From the NCBI GenBank assembly GCA_033060915.1, contig CM065380.1, positions 44,537,501 through 44,601,500 of the forward strand: a DNA stretch of 64,000 nt. The letters are read 5' to 3'. A program made the translations under genes and the position numbers. Below the pieces are notes generated by a model. The model saw only the letters and a list, made by a program, of their open reading frames with translations, did no database searches and was not told where the DNA came from. Source of the stretch: Euryodendron excelsum (Eukaryota > Streptophyta > Magnoliopsida > Ericales > Pentaphylacaceae). This document shows positions 10,501 to 21,022 of the stretch, piece by piece. The stretch's first letter is position 1, and each line of letters opens with the position of its first letter.

Positions 10501-12307
10501 CATTGCAGAAATTTATTGAGTCAACTTGGCATAATGGCTTGTAGAATGTCTTAAGTAGTAAACCAATGGAGAGCATATATCTTGATGATTAGGCTCATAC
10601 TTGTGCTAGAGTAAGGGCTCATTGAATTTCTTAATAACCATTGGAGAGCATACATCTTGATTTTGATGAATAGTCTCATGCTTGTGCCATGTTGAGAATA
10701 TGAAGTGGGATGTCATAAAGTGGTGTGATTAGTTAGTTGTTGGCATTCAAATGACTAAACCTCTCAAGTGTTGGTAAGCAACTGTAAGTTTTGGCACAAA
10801 AATCTAAGGTAATACTTCCAACAAAGAGAAGTATAGTAGTCCTCGCTTTTCTTTTCTTTTCTTCTCTCAGTCTTTCTTCTATATATTTTTTAAGGATTTT
10901 CCCTTTTCTTCTGTGGTCATAACCTTTTATAATTATGAAGAAGTTGAATTTGTGTTTGATGAGGAGCTTCTTTCTTTAAATTCGCTTTTTCTTCTGTGGT
11001 CATAACCTTTTATAATTATGAAGAAGGTGACTTCATGTTACATGAGGGGCTTCCATTCACCTTTTCTTCTCTCTCTCTTTTTTTTCCTGTGGTCATAACC
11101 TTTTATAATTATGGAGAAGTTGACTTCATGTTAGATGATGGGCTTCCATTTACCGTGATGAATGATGATTTTGTGATGGATGTGGATCAGTGTCTAGATC
11201 TTTATAAAAATATATTGAACTCCGGATAAATTTTTTGCCATCAAATTGAAACATGAATACTCTGTTCAATAGTTGGCTCACTGTAACTACAGTTTTGTTG
11301 ATTCATGTTATAAAAATTGTAGACACCTTGCCGTGTAGACACGCCAGAAGACTGTGCTCGGTTAATAGGCAAGTGATAATCAACTCAATTCATCTTTTCT
11401 CTGTCTGTTTGTTGGTATAATGGGCTCAAAAGGAGGAGAAAAAAATACTTTTTGGCTGCGATTAATTGCAGATGCAAGCACGAAACTCAATCTTGGAACC
11501 GGTGTTTTGATAGCAGTTCCAATTCCAAAAGAACATTCTGCTTCTGGAAATCTAATAGAGTCTGCAATACAAACAGCCCTTAAAGAAGCTAGGTGAAAAT
11601 TGTCTATTGCTTTATCAATATTGTGAACAAATTTCTCTTTTACTATTTTTCACTATTTTTCCTCTATATACCTTATTTATTTATGATAAGGCCAAAATTT
11701 CAGGGATAAGGGCATAACAGGCAATGCTGAGACTCCCTTCTTGCTTGCTAGAGTGAATGAACTAACTGAAGGAGCCTCTCTGTCTTCAAGTATCCTTTTA
11801 TCTGATGCTCTGACACATTTAGGATTTGCATCATTGATATTCTGATGAATTAATTAAGCTATAAAGGAAACTGACTGAAATAATCCTCATTTGTATGCAA
11901 ATTTCAATTCCCTAGATCTGTATAGTTGTCATCAGTTGTTTATATTGTCTATTTTATTGGATAACGTCCCTTAATAAACCCTTAGACATTGCTCTCGTGA
12001 AAAATAATGCACTGCTTGGTGCTAAGATTGCTGTCTCACTTGCTCAGCTTCGACAGTGTGATCATGGAGGTGATTTTCGACTTGTTAATTTGTCACTAAT
12101 TATTTGCGAAAACTGTATGAATTAACTGAAAAAAAGGATTGCTTTTCGATCCATAAGCACGAATGGTCAATTATTGATATTCGTATTAATCAATTGTGCT
12201 GACCATAAGAATTCGTGTGAATTTCCCTTTAGCCTTATTCATGGATTGATTGATTCTTTTTTTATTTTTATTTTTTTATGACAGGTGATGCCAATTTGAA
12301 ATTGTAG
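67..12307 (+). CDS. PUMY: Pseudouridine-5'-phosphate glycosidase (PsuG/IndA family), 3' eleven exons, 5' end outside window
   Basis: Exons read from splice signals and frame: 67-177, 6469-6551, 8942-9001, 9113-9173, 10104-10210, 10297-10374, 11323-11368, 11472-11592, 11704-11789, 11986-12069, 12285-12307 (TAG). They sum to 860 bases, which is two bases finishing a Gly codon plus 286 codons, with no internal stop. The protein starts at [16 protein letters not shown] and keeps family blocks [50 protein letters not shown] and [11 protein letters not shown]. Known of the family: it splits pseudouridine monophosphate into uracil and ribose 5-phosphate. The Lys of AGVKSILD corresponds to the Schiff-base lysine of the bacterial enzyme, and the His of GGVHRH and the Asp of the DVSSDL segment (exon 6) are also conserved. 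In Arabidopsis the enzyme acts in peroxisomes. The C-terminus here is Leu-Lys-Leu, which resembles but does not match the standard PTS1. The large introns are filled with transposons; the one after exon 8 has a GC donor. Confidence 0.93.
628..1051 (+). repeat. 5' LTR of the intronic copia element
   Basis: It starts with a decayed TGCTCAGAA and ends TACTCAACA. It matches 4541-5024 across its length, apart from a long CT tract present only in the 3' copy. The LTR contains the paired tracts ATTCTTCATTGCTCTCTC and CAATAAATTTTCTTC, the latter near the likely polyadenylation region. Confidence 0.82.
1732..3540 (+). pseudogene. Decayed copia gag (UBN2-like region plus zinc knuckle)
   Basis: A reading frame starts at ATG 1732 ([21 protein letters not shown]) and is broken by a stop right after SKW and by frameshifts. 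The 1791-1984 segment reads [19 protein letters not shown], typical of copia gag. The coding sense is cut by a 551-bp insertion at 1985-2535 and resumes exactly as [20 protein letters not shown]. Further on, a [20 protein letters not shown] stretch (about 2745-2792) and [14 protein letters not shown] words (about 2816-2850) are visible. A CCHC zinc knuckle lies at 3459-3500 (C-x2-C-x4-H-x4-C), with one codon changed to TGA. Gag packages element RNA in autonomous relatives; this copy cannot make a full protein. Confidence 0.82.
1985..2535. mobile_element. 551-bp nested DNA transposon inside the copia gag, 8-bp target duplication
   Basis: The octamer GCTACCAC occurs at 1977-1984 and 2536-2543. 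Removing the segment and one octamer restores the gag frame exactly (ATTPKEAW). The ends are loosely inverted: TTAGGTCACACA on the left and TGTGTAACTTAG on the right. An 8-bp duplication fits hAT-type elements. There is no coding capacity. Confidence 0.75.
4541..5024 (+). repeat. 3' LTR with a 28-bp terminal duplication
   Basis: It starts TGTTAAGAAC after a polypurine tract. A CT microsatellite expands it at about 4555-4608. It reaches the expected LTR end TACTCAACA at 4996, then continues with a primer-site-like segment (ATTTGGTATCATAG) and a second LTR end, closing at 5024 next to the target duplication GCCAT. Confidence 0.8.
5030..5797. other. PUMY intron sequence without a recognised element
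   Basis: Intron DNA between the copia insertion and the tandem duplication. Several short open frames exist on both strands (for example around 5081-5585), but none resembles a known protein. Confidence 0.5.
5798..6234. repeat. Two-copy tandem duplication in the PUMY intron
   Basis: Two direct copies of about 215 and 222 bp (5798-6012, 6013-6234) both run from GATATATCAAAAACTG to GATGGTAGGCAGT. They differ by scattered substitutions and a small indel near the start of the second copy. Nothing indicates coding. Confidence 0.85.
7858..8278 (+). pseudogene. Ty3/gypsy integrase C-terminal fragment in a PUMY intron
   Basis: The intron between 6551 and 8942 carries a fragment reading [13 protein letters not shown] and then, after one frameshift, about 115 codons containing [32 protein letters not shown] and NAYLLDL, ending [11 protein letters not shown]. 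This is the end of a plant Ty3/gypsy integrase, where the GPF module binds DNA or chromatin. One in-frame TAG interrupts it. No LTR or target duplication was found. The CT-rich stretch that follows (8340-8600) may be flanking retroelement DNA. Confidence 0.78.
10908..11155 (+). repeat. Three-copy minisatellite in a PUMY intron
   Basis: The string CTGTGGTCATAACC starts at 10911, 10994 and 11087, with similar sequence following each (TTTTATAATTATGRAGAAG). The unit is 83-93 bp and lies between exons ending 10374 and starting 11323. The repeat stays open in one frame for two units, but it is intronic and shows no gene signals. Confidence 0.8.
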
Positions 12308-12900
12308 GTCATGGAATGCTGATATGACAATCAACTGAGACATGAATTTGATTTCTTTGCATGAGAATCTTCTTTTCTTATCCTTTTTTTTCCTTTTCTC
12401 ACAGGCTGCTGTACAGCATAGAAAAAAATTATGTATGGCAGTACAAAAATGTATTAGAAAGTCGGTCCTTCAAATAATTTTCTGAAGAATAACTAGATGT
12501 GGGTCAAATCATAAAGTACGTATTGCATAAAATAAAATAAAAATGTCTCCAAAATATCGACTTATTTCATCCAAGCTAGTTAAGTACATCGATTTTTCAA
12601 GGTTTTGCTCTTGGTTCCGTAGTAGAACTAGTAACCTGATCTGCACAATATTTTGAATTTTTCTGAATATTTTTTTGTAATTTGACTTATCTCAATTGAT
12701 TAATACATTTTCTAGAGGCATTTGTAAGACTTATAATTTGTTAAAAATATTTGTTAACTGTGATATTCATTGTAGTTATGCTTTTGTCTGGTGTTTTATA
12801 GTGGCATGTCTACATGTTATCCTGGCCATTAGGGGCTCAAGTGCTACTTAGTTTAACGTCAAGATCTCTATGTTTTTTGTTTGGAGCTACAAGTCTTTAA
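12308..12900. other. PUMY 3' flank
   Basis: AT-rich sequence after the stop codon, presumably the 3' UTR and then spacer. No convincing polyadenylation signal could be singled out. No other gene is visible. Confidence 0.5.
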
Positions 12901-13158
12901 CGGTGTGTTTAGAACTTGAGGGAGGGAAGAGAAGGGAAGGGAAATGAAAGGGAGGGAAGGGAAAGATAAAAAGAAGAAAAAAATATTTTCTCTTTCCTGT
13001 TTATTTTTGGAAAGAATATAGAAGTTTAAAGAAAGAAGAGAGACAAAGAAAGTGTATTTTTTTTTTTTTACTTTTTCCTGCCTTTCCCCCCTTTTCCCCT
13101 CCATTTCCCTCCTAGATTTCTCTTTTTTTTGCTTCCCTCTCTCAAGTTCCAAACAGGC
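12901..13158. mobile_element. Harbinger/Tourist-like MITE, 258 bp
   Basis: TAA occurs at both borders (12898-12900 and 13159-13161). The ends are inverted: CGGTGTGTTTAGAACTTGAG on the left, and the reverse complement of the right end reads GCCTGTTTGGAACTTGAG. The 3-bp TAA duplication and GTTTGG-type ends are those of Tourist-like MITEs. The interior is purine-rich on the left and pyrimidine-rich on the right, so the whole element can fold back. The open frame across it is an artefact of this composition. Confidence 0.75.
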
Positions 13159-13242
13159 TAAAGGATTATTCTATTAGTTCACTCGCTTGTTCGCCAACGA
13201 GTCTACAAAGGGGATCCTACAGATTGGTCCCTTTGCCAACAA

Positions 13243-13247
<5 letters not shown>

Positions 13248-13283
<36 letters not shown>
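13248..13283. repeat. CT microsatellite
   Basis: An uninterrupted CT dinucleotide tract of about 36 bp. Confidence 0.95.
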
Positions 13284-13285
<2 letters not shown>

Positions 13286-15887
13286 AAGAAACTTACAATC
13301 ATGTATAAGGGAGCTCAAATGTCAGATGATGTCTTTGTGATTTTGAGGGTGGCTATGCAGAGCCTATAATTTTCATGAAGGCCAAACCTATTGTCAGAGT
13401 AATAATTGGCCATTGCTAAAGTAGGGTACAACCATTGCTTAATATTAGTCCTAAACAACTGTCTTTGATTTGGTTAGAGTTTGAAGTTACTATGAATATC
13501 GCCTTAGCCTTGTTCAAAAGTCGTAAATGTTCGGTAGAGCAGTGCAGTCACATTGAGCATCGTTCAGTGGGATCTGAATAATACACTATCAGTGCTCTGC
13601 TAAAGTGTAGAATATAAGATCATACAAGTAGTCATGCTCAAAAATCTGGGTCTCTGGGTACGACTGTAGCATTAGATTTTTGTTTTTTCCTCTCAAAAAA
13701 TGATTGCGGTGACCATAACAATTAGGTACAAGATCACAAAAGAAATTTTAACTACTTTCATCAATTTCAAGCCCTTAAGTAACCATTTGGTGAATTCAAT
13801 GACAATGACTAGATTAATAGAGGCACGAAATATTTTTTATTTGAACACTATAATTTGTCCTCGTCTCTATACTTCTATTTTGATCTTTTTCAAAATTCCT
13901 TTACTCCGAAGTTTAGGTAATGAGAAAAAAGAAAAATTCTATTCTTTTATAAAATTTTACCAAAATAATGAGGATGGCCTTGTGTAAATCAGAACTGAAA
14001 GGTGTTTTCGTGAAAAAATGAAAGGATCTTTTTTTTTTTTAAGTAACACCAAAATTATCATTTTCCGTTAAAATGAGAACTGTTGACACAGGTCCTAAAC
14101 AATATTCGCACACTCAAATGTCTCAATATAGGACACCAGCCCAACCCAAAAGGACATTAAAATAAATAAAATTTATATAAATTTTCTGGTGTAAACCCCT
14201 TGGGGCAACCCTCTCTGTTCCTTGTAGGTTCTTAATCTGTTTTTCCCTTTAAAAAACAAACAAACAAACAAACGCGGCCGATTTGATTAACGACAGAGTT
14301 CCAATTCCACTTTGGTTATACGTAGGTACAGGGCACATCTCTATCATCCATAGGTGTTATGATTACCCATACTTCAAAGGAAGGTGAAGTTTATTTTTCT
14401 AAATCAAAATGTTAAAATCACAATAGTTAACGCTATTAATAGTATCAATTTTATTCATTTTGGCTACAAGAAGCACAACATAATGCCGACAGGACTACTT
14501 GGTTTTGTGAAGGGAAAGGAAAATAATTAAAAAAAAATGAAGTGAATAAGGCAGTGTAGTAAGAATTTTGGATCCGGTAGGCTTGGTGGATAATTTGGTG
14601 GGTTTTGATCAATTTGGACTTATATAATGATATGTGTGGCTAATGTTTTGTTTGGATCTTGAACTCGTAATGAAAAAAAATAAAAGAGAAATAAAATACT
14701 TATAAGTATTCATTTTTTTTAAAAAATAATAATAATATCTATTTATTTTCTTTTCATCTTTTTAACACAACCAAACAAAAAAAAAAAGCTGTGTTTGGTT
14801 GTAACCTTGATTATGATATTTTGGTTGCAAATGGCCGAGAGCATTTGGTAAACTAATTCTAGAAATTATTTTTTGCAGTGACCTTTTGGTTGCAAATTGC
14901 GGAGAGCATTTGATTAACTAATTCTAGAAACTGCTTTTGTTGAGATTTTTTGGTTCTATGCTTTCCAAATATCCGAGATCTCGTGTGGTGAGCTACTTCT
15001 AAAAACTATTTTTCGCCGAGTCTTCAGGTAGTAAACTAGTTTTAAAATCTATTTTTGACAAAAAAAAAATTTAAAAACACCCTAAATTTAAGAACCATAA
15101 AAATTTATTTTTTAAATTTCCGAAATCCGTTTCATATGAATAAGTTTTTTTTTTTTAAACAGAACCAATCACTTAATAACTCCCCAAAATGAGAAGTGTA
15201 GAATTTAAACACACACACACCAAAACTTGTCTAATCTAGGACAAGCCTCCAGTCCAGTGCGAAACGCCGAAAAACAACAAAAACACAAAAACAATAAAAA
15301 TAAAAAAAGGTTGTGTCCAAATCACCAAAAACGAAACGAACATGAAAAGAATACCAACAGGGCTGCTTTTAGGCTTTTTTTGACCTTTTTTTTTTTTTTT
15401 TAATCTTGACTGGAAACTGTTTGTTAGGTTCCCTTGTTAGGTCAAAAAGCTTTTGGTATAGTTCTTTATGTGCGTATGGTATTAAAGGCCATTAAGAATG
15501 TGCTAGATGTGCAAGGATTTTGAAATTTGAGTCAGGATCTTTAAGATCTAGCTAGCATTAAAGCAAAAATTTATGTCTTGATAAGATGGCCATAAAGCTT
15601 TAAGAGTTGATAAGCTAGCATTAGTCACTTGAAAAAATAAAAAAGAGATATGAGAAACCTTTGAAAAAATAAAAATAGAAAAAGTAAAGAAGAATGCTTC
15701 GGAGGATTTTATTTCGTTTTTTTTTATTTAAAGTTACTCATAGTCTATATATTAAATTAGCATCCTAATTATGGGCCAAAAAATAAAAAAGCTATAAAGA
15801 GATGTTTTGTTTAAAGTTCAAACATTAGAATGAAAACTTGGTGTGAAAATTTTTCTTGTATAATATTGTTTAACCACCTGTAATTGT
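13284..15887. other. Intergenic, AT-rich, no gene
   Basis: Homopolymer A and T runs, with no sustained coding signal. A decayed tandem repeat of about 65 bp lies at 14817-15050: TTTTGGTTGCAAAT recurs at about 14819 and 14884, each time followed by GAGAGCATTTG and CTAATTCTAGAAA. A short palindrome, ATACTTATAAGTAT, lies near 14696. Confidence 0.6.
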
Positions 15888-16341
15888 CAGGGGCGGAGAC
15901 ATATGGTGTCGGGGCATGTGCCTTGTCTAAAATTTTAAAAATTACACTTTTATCTATAGTTTTTTAAATTCTTTTTAATATAGCCCCTAAAAATTTAGAA
16001 ATGACCTCCTCAAGTTTTTAAATATTTCTTTTTTTCTATAGTTTTAAAAAATGTTTTCAAATTTTTTCCTTTAAAATTTTGTAAATGCCCCCTTAAATTC
16101 TTAAATATTCTATTTTAACCCACAATTTTAAAGATCTTTTTTTAATTTTTATCCAGTAAAACTTTATAAATGCTCTTTTAAATATTTATTTTGCTTTAAA
16201 GTCCATGCATATATGTAAATTTGTATACATTATACATTATACATTTGTATGGAAGTCAAGTGTCCTATTATTGATTATACAAAAAAAAAAAAATAATTAT
16301 GATCAACGAGTGCCCCTGAATAAATTTTGGCACCGCCACAG
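15888..16341. mobile_element. hAT-type MITE, 454 bp
   Basis: The left end is CAGGGGCGGAGAC. The right end is GGCACCGCCACAG, an imperfect inverted copy. The flanks are GTAATTGT (15880-15887) and ATAATTGT (16342-16349), a near-identical 8-bp duplication. CAGGGGCGGA ends with 8-bp duplications are typical of plant hAT non-autonomous elements. The interior is AT-rich and non-coding. Confidence 0.8.
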
Positions 16342-16948
16342 ATAATTGTCATTGCTTTTTTATTTGTTTTTGCCAAATTTACGTTTGTTTGGTTTCTGAG
16401 TGTTCACATATTTCATTAGCAAAAACACTTTGGTAGCAATTTTACACTTTGTAACTGAGTCAGATTGTGTAAACATAATTAGAAAGCTGCTACAAGTTGA
16501 GCTCAGAGGAGTTTGGTTGATCGAAACTAAGACTGCTTTTGAATCCAAGTTGGCTCAAGCGAAGGTAAAGATTGCTCAAGCGTAGAAGGCTTTGCACGTT
16601 CAGTTAGAGATTCAAAAGAGTTTTGCTCGACAAATGGACCGATGTTGGCTTGAGCAAAGGTAGTGTTGGCTCGAACCAAGTGTCTAGACTTGCAAACTCC
16701 CTTAACCTGATTCTAGCAACTTGGGAATTTTTTTTTTCGGCTAAGGATTGAATAGTATTAGAAGTCTATACATTCCGATACTTCCCTATTATGAATTTGG
16801 AGTTAGAGGAAGGCCAAAACCCCTCTTTGCAAGCTTTGGGGAAGTGCTGCATAATCAGATGAATATTTGTATTTAGAAAGAGAATCATACATTATGAGTA
16901 GAGCTATTGAGAAGGTTCTCATATATACCAATCTTAGTACATCAAAAC
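16342..16948. other. Spacer between two hAT MITEs
   Basis: Non-coding. The short open frames on both strands near 16360-16585 overlap each other antisense and resemble nothing known. Confidence 0.5.
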
Positions 16949-17211
16949 CAAGGGCAGAGCCAGAATTTTGAAATAGTTAATTAATTAATTCAATTTTTAT
17001 TAAATTTAAGAATTAAGATTGAAATAAGTTGTGTTAGGCAATTAGGTTAGATGTTAAGATGAGCAATAGAAAATGGTGAGCTAGATAAGACAATATTGAA
17101 GTGGACTAAACTTAAATATTAAAAAAATTTGTATATAAAAAATAAGAGTTGAACTGGATTCCCATATGTTACAGCTCATATATAGGAGTCTTCATAGTTC
17201 CTCCACCCTTA
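16949..17211. mobile_element. hAT-type MITE, 263 bp, perfect 8-bp target duplication
   Basis: ATCAAAAC flanks the element at 16941-16948 and 17212-17219. The left end CAAGGGCAGAGCC pairs with the right end CTCCACCCTTA (imperfect inversion). It is AT-rich inside and non-coding. It is related in its ends, but not in overall sequence, to the element at 15888-16341. Confidence 0.8.
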
Positions 17212-20160
17212 ATCAAAACTTTCATGGTTATCTATGTGACGTGGTGAAATTCCTTTGTGGTTGTCTTGATAGAATTCTAGGACATTAAACATATCGTTAT
17301 TCTCGGTTGCCTTGCATGTGTTCTAGGGAATGACAATCCTCTGTTAGTTCGTGGCGGATGGAGCACTGCAAGAATGGTACACTTGGATTAGGTAAATAAT
17401 TTGAATGCGGTTAATAAGATCATGGCATTAAGGTTAAGGATTAGATCTAGTCATATTTAACCCAATCCAACCAAATCATCATCAATCTAATAATTTTTCT
17501 CGAAAACTTATTTCCTTGAAATTTAAATGCAACTTCTCAAGTCTCTAGAGAGTACTATCTTGTTTTTATTCCACCTTCTGAGTTGTCATCTCATCATTTT
17601 TGTTTCCGTTGACAGGACTAGCTATAAGAGTCCTGAATTATCGAATATTTTGTTTTCACGAATTCCCACTTGTTTGATGTCATTAACTAAAAAAAACTTT
17701 CACTCTTTGTAAACATCATCATATATCGTCGTTTTAAAAATAGTTCTATTAGCTAACTTTTATTGTAAACCACGAAAAGGTGGTCTATTAATCGGTTTAT
17801 CCTCCTGTTAAGTATAAAAAATTTTTAAATGCGATCTCATTTTATTTTTTTTTAGTAGCTAATCATTCAATGTATAAAGTTTATATGACTCGCGTGAATA
17901 TAGTGGCTTTGCACAATCGTAAAAGGGTACATAAAAATTTAGTGAAATCCATTCAAATCTCATTATAGGGACTCCTAAGGTATGCCCAAGAGCTAGCACT
18001 TATTTAGGCTTAATTATTGTTGTTAGATTTTATAAAAATTACTAGTTATAAGGAAGGTATTTTAGATATGATATACAAGTTAAGCATTTATTATTGGATC
18101 GTATAAAGTATGAGAACCGTGTTTCTTTTACGATTTTTCATATTGTAGAATTCTCTTCGTGTATGTTTGATCTATGGTTCAAAAGCATATGTTTGCATTT
18201 TCCATGTTTATATAGTCCTTCGGCAGAATAATTCATTATTGGTTTGGGAAAATTATTCAATACAAAAGCATTGAATACTTTCTTCTTGGTTTGGTATGAT
18301 ATCATCAACAATGACAAACAAATGAAATTCCAACCCTTCTAGTGAGATGGCAAAATGTGAAAAGGCTTTCATGGATTGAGGAATGTGGTTAGTCCATTGG
18401 TAATGGTGTATTCACTTAGGCTAAAAAATGATGGATACTAGTCACCCTCCCTTTCCCAGGCTTTGACTCTTTTCATTATACCAACAAATAAAAAAAAAGG
18501 GTTCCGAAAACTATATAGAATGATGAGATGATACAAGAACATTAGCTAATGACATTCCACATCAGGAGACTCACAACAGAATCTAGATTCTGGATGCATA
18601 ATGGAAACTACAGTCCTAGACTGACAGGGCTGTCAGTTTTAGGAGTCACAGCTTATTTGTGATCATTCATCATGCACCTTGTGTGAAAATGTATTAAGTT
18701 GGAATTTTTTTTTTTTTTTCCCATAAAAGTACATGGTGGTGATTTGGCTTTTCCATGCCGGACTGTCTAGAAAATGGACCTAAAAATTATTATACAAAAC
18801 ATGCAATAATCAAATCCACCAAGAAATGGGTCCCCATCACAGAGATACTACCTAAAAGTTCCAAAGTCAATGTCATTTAGATCACTGTCATCCTCTTAAG
18901 AGGCCTAACAAACAATTAAAACAAGTATTATTCATACTATGTTTATACTCCTCGAGGTGGTTCTATCTAGAGATTTTTTATTTTTATTTTATATCTATCA
19001 GGATCTCAAAATGACAGGTCTTGACGTGGCATAAGCTTATTCCATTGGAACAGGTCTTGACGTAGCATAAGTTTATACCTCTAATTCAATACACAGAAAA
19101 ATCTCTCCACACACGAAGATAATACTATGTACATATGAATTTTCTGAAGTCTCGCAGTGTCTTGCACTTTATTAAGATCTCATTATCTTTCTCTCATAAC
19201 TAAAGTCAGACCGGATGATACAATTGTTGACTATTTAAAACACAGAAAAATTTCTCATCATGTAAAAATAAGATGGCTTGCATTGGATCTTTTCTAGACC
19301 TATAGTACCTAACTTGTGCACCGAGTCGCCTTTTATAAAAATCTTAGTGTCTTGTTCTCCTAGCTCCAGTCATATGAGGTGATAAAAGTGTTCGTACTAT
19401 GTTCGGTGGTAAAAGGGCGGTAACGAGTAATAAGTAATATCTAATGTGATAAGAAATTATTCATACTATGTTTGGTTAAGATGGTATTATAATGGGATAA
19501 ATAATATTATTTTGTTAAAATATCATATTAAAAATAAAAAAAACTAATAGAAAAATTATTTTTAAATCATAATATAGCTATTTAATATTATATTAATCTA
19601 TTATAATAATAAAAGAAGAGTAAAAATGTCATTTTTGAACTTATTTCAAAGGAGGGAATAAGTAATATCATCTCCCCTGATATTCCTTATTTCCTATTTT
19701 GAAGGATTAATAGTCCAGAATGAATGTCTCAACCTGTGTCAACTTTTTATCTAAATGTTTTATTTATGGACTCCACAAGATTGCTAATTGAATCCTCCAT
19801 GCCATATATTACAAACAAACATGCCCTTAGGGTTTTTGTTTTCAAAAAGATTGGATGGCCACCTTAGGACTCCCCAAGTGGAGTTAAATGTGGCATCTAC
19901 ACTTGGGTGTTTCCTTAACCTCCTTGTCTCTTTGTCTTAACATGAGGAGATAATACCAATTTGAGGGGCTTTGAATTTGCAAAGAAAACAAAATGAGAGG
20001 TTGGAAGCATATGGTGAGGTTTCTTGCAATTCCCACACTTGCCCCCACCAGGAAACAAAAACTGAGGGCATGGTTTGGCTTTGTTAGGGCATGTTTGGAG
20101 CGAAGCAGGGAGTGGGGAATATTAAAGTCTTTGGCCAGCCCCTGATTCCCTATCCACCTT
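17212..20160. other. Intergenic, AT-rich, no gene
   Basis: No coding region is supported. Near-copies of CAGGTCTTGACGT(G/A)GCATAAG lie around 19015 and 19051. The 19390-19740 stretch has MITE-like words (ACTATGTTTGGT, AAGTAATATCATCTCCCC), but matching ends could not be placed. Confidence 0.5.
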
Positions 20161-21022
20161 GGTTGAAGACAAAATAAACAAGAAAAAATTCTAGAGAGAG
20201 AAAGACAGTTTTCTAGAGAGAGAGTGTGTAGGGGCTCTTCTTCTCACAAATTCCATATTCCTCTGAAAGGGGAAAGGACACCAAAGCAGTAACGACAAAA
20301 ACAACCCCAGGCATTGTCGACAACGCAGCCACGAAGAAGTCATTCAAACCATATTAGCTTTAGCTGAAGAAAAGGTCGCTAACTTTCTCTTTTATATTTC
20401 TCTCCCTGGAACAAAATCTAAAGAAAACCCAGAAAGCTCTGAGCAGCTTCTTCCAGAGAGATCAGAGAAGCAATTGGGTGAATTTCTTGGGGCTTCAAAT
20501 GGGTTCTTGATGAATTGAAAAATCAAGTAAGGGATTGGTGGTTCTTGATGTGGTTGGTGAGTTCTCCAGGGGAGAGATTGCTGAGCTAGTTCTGGTACTG
20601 TTCTCTGTTCTCTCTGTTTCAAGCTTTGTGGATTATTTGTGAACCTGATCTGGATAGATGTTTGATAGCCAATTGATCTTGTTTAGTGAAGATAGCATTT
20701 CTGATAACTAACGCCAATTTGGATGCTACCACTAGCTGTTGAATCAAACCCTCTCTTTGTTTGACCTGTCTTCACTTCTCTGCCTCTATAACCTGAATCC
20801 TGTCTTTGGCAAAATTTAATCTATGAATTGGCCTTGTTTTCTTCACCTCTTGTGAATGGTTAAAAGTATAATAACCATATTCTGATATTGTGATTGTGTG
20901 CAAATTTGGTGGTTCTTGCATAAAGCGTTTGATAAACTTCGTAAACTCTTCTGCGGAAATCTGTGTTTTGTCTCTTGTTTGAGAATTACCCTATTTCTTT
21001 GTCACCCAATTCCCCAAGATTG
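20161..21022 (+). other. Probable promoter-proximal leader and 5' UTR intron of the SCL3-like gene
   Basis: GA/CT-rich leader-like DNA starts near 20190. A good donor (AATCAA|GTAAGG) lies at 20526 and a pyrimidine-rich acceptor (CCCCAAG) at 21018, four bases before the ATG at 21023. An intron in the 5' UTR of about 490 bp is inferred. No clear TATA box was seen. Confidence 0.4.

Noticed and set aside
12868..13152. Minus-strand open frame of 94 codons
   Set aside because: It covers the Harbinger-like MITE. Its Lys/Glu/Arg-rich translation is a product of purine-rich DNA.
14640..14790. Possible MITE with TGTTTGG-type ends
   Set aside because: The inverted ends are short and A/T homopolymers blur them. 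No target duplication could be placed.
20963..21022. Upstream in-frame ATG as the SCL3 start
   Set aside because: The added 20 residues are unlike SCL3 starts, and a splice acceptor lies between this ATG and 21023.
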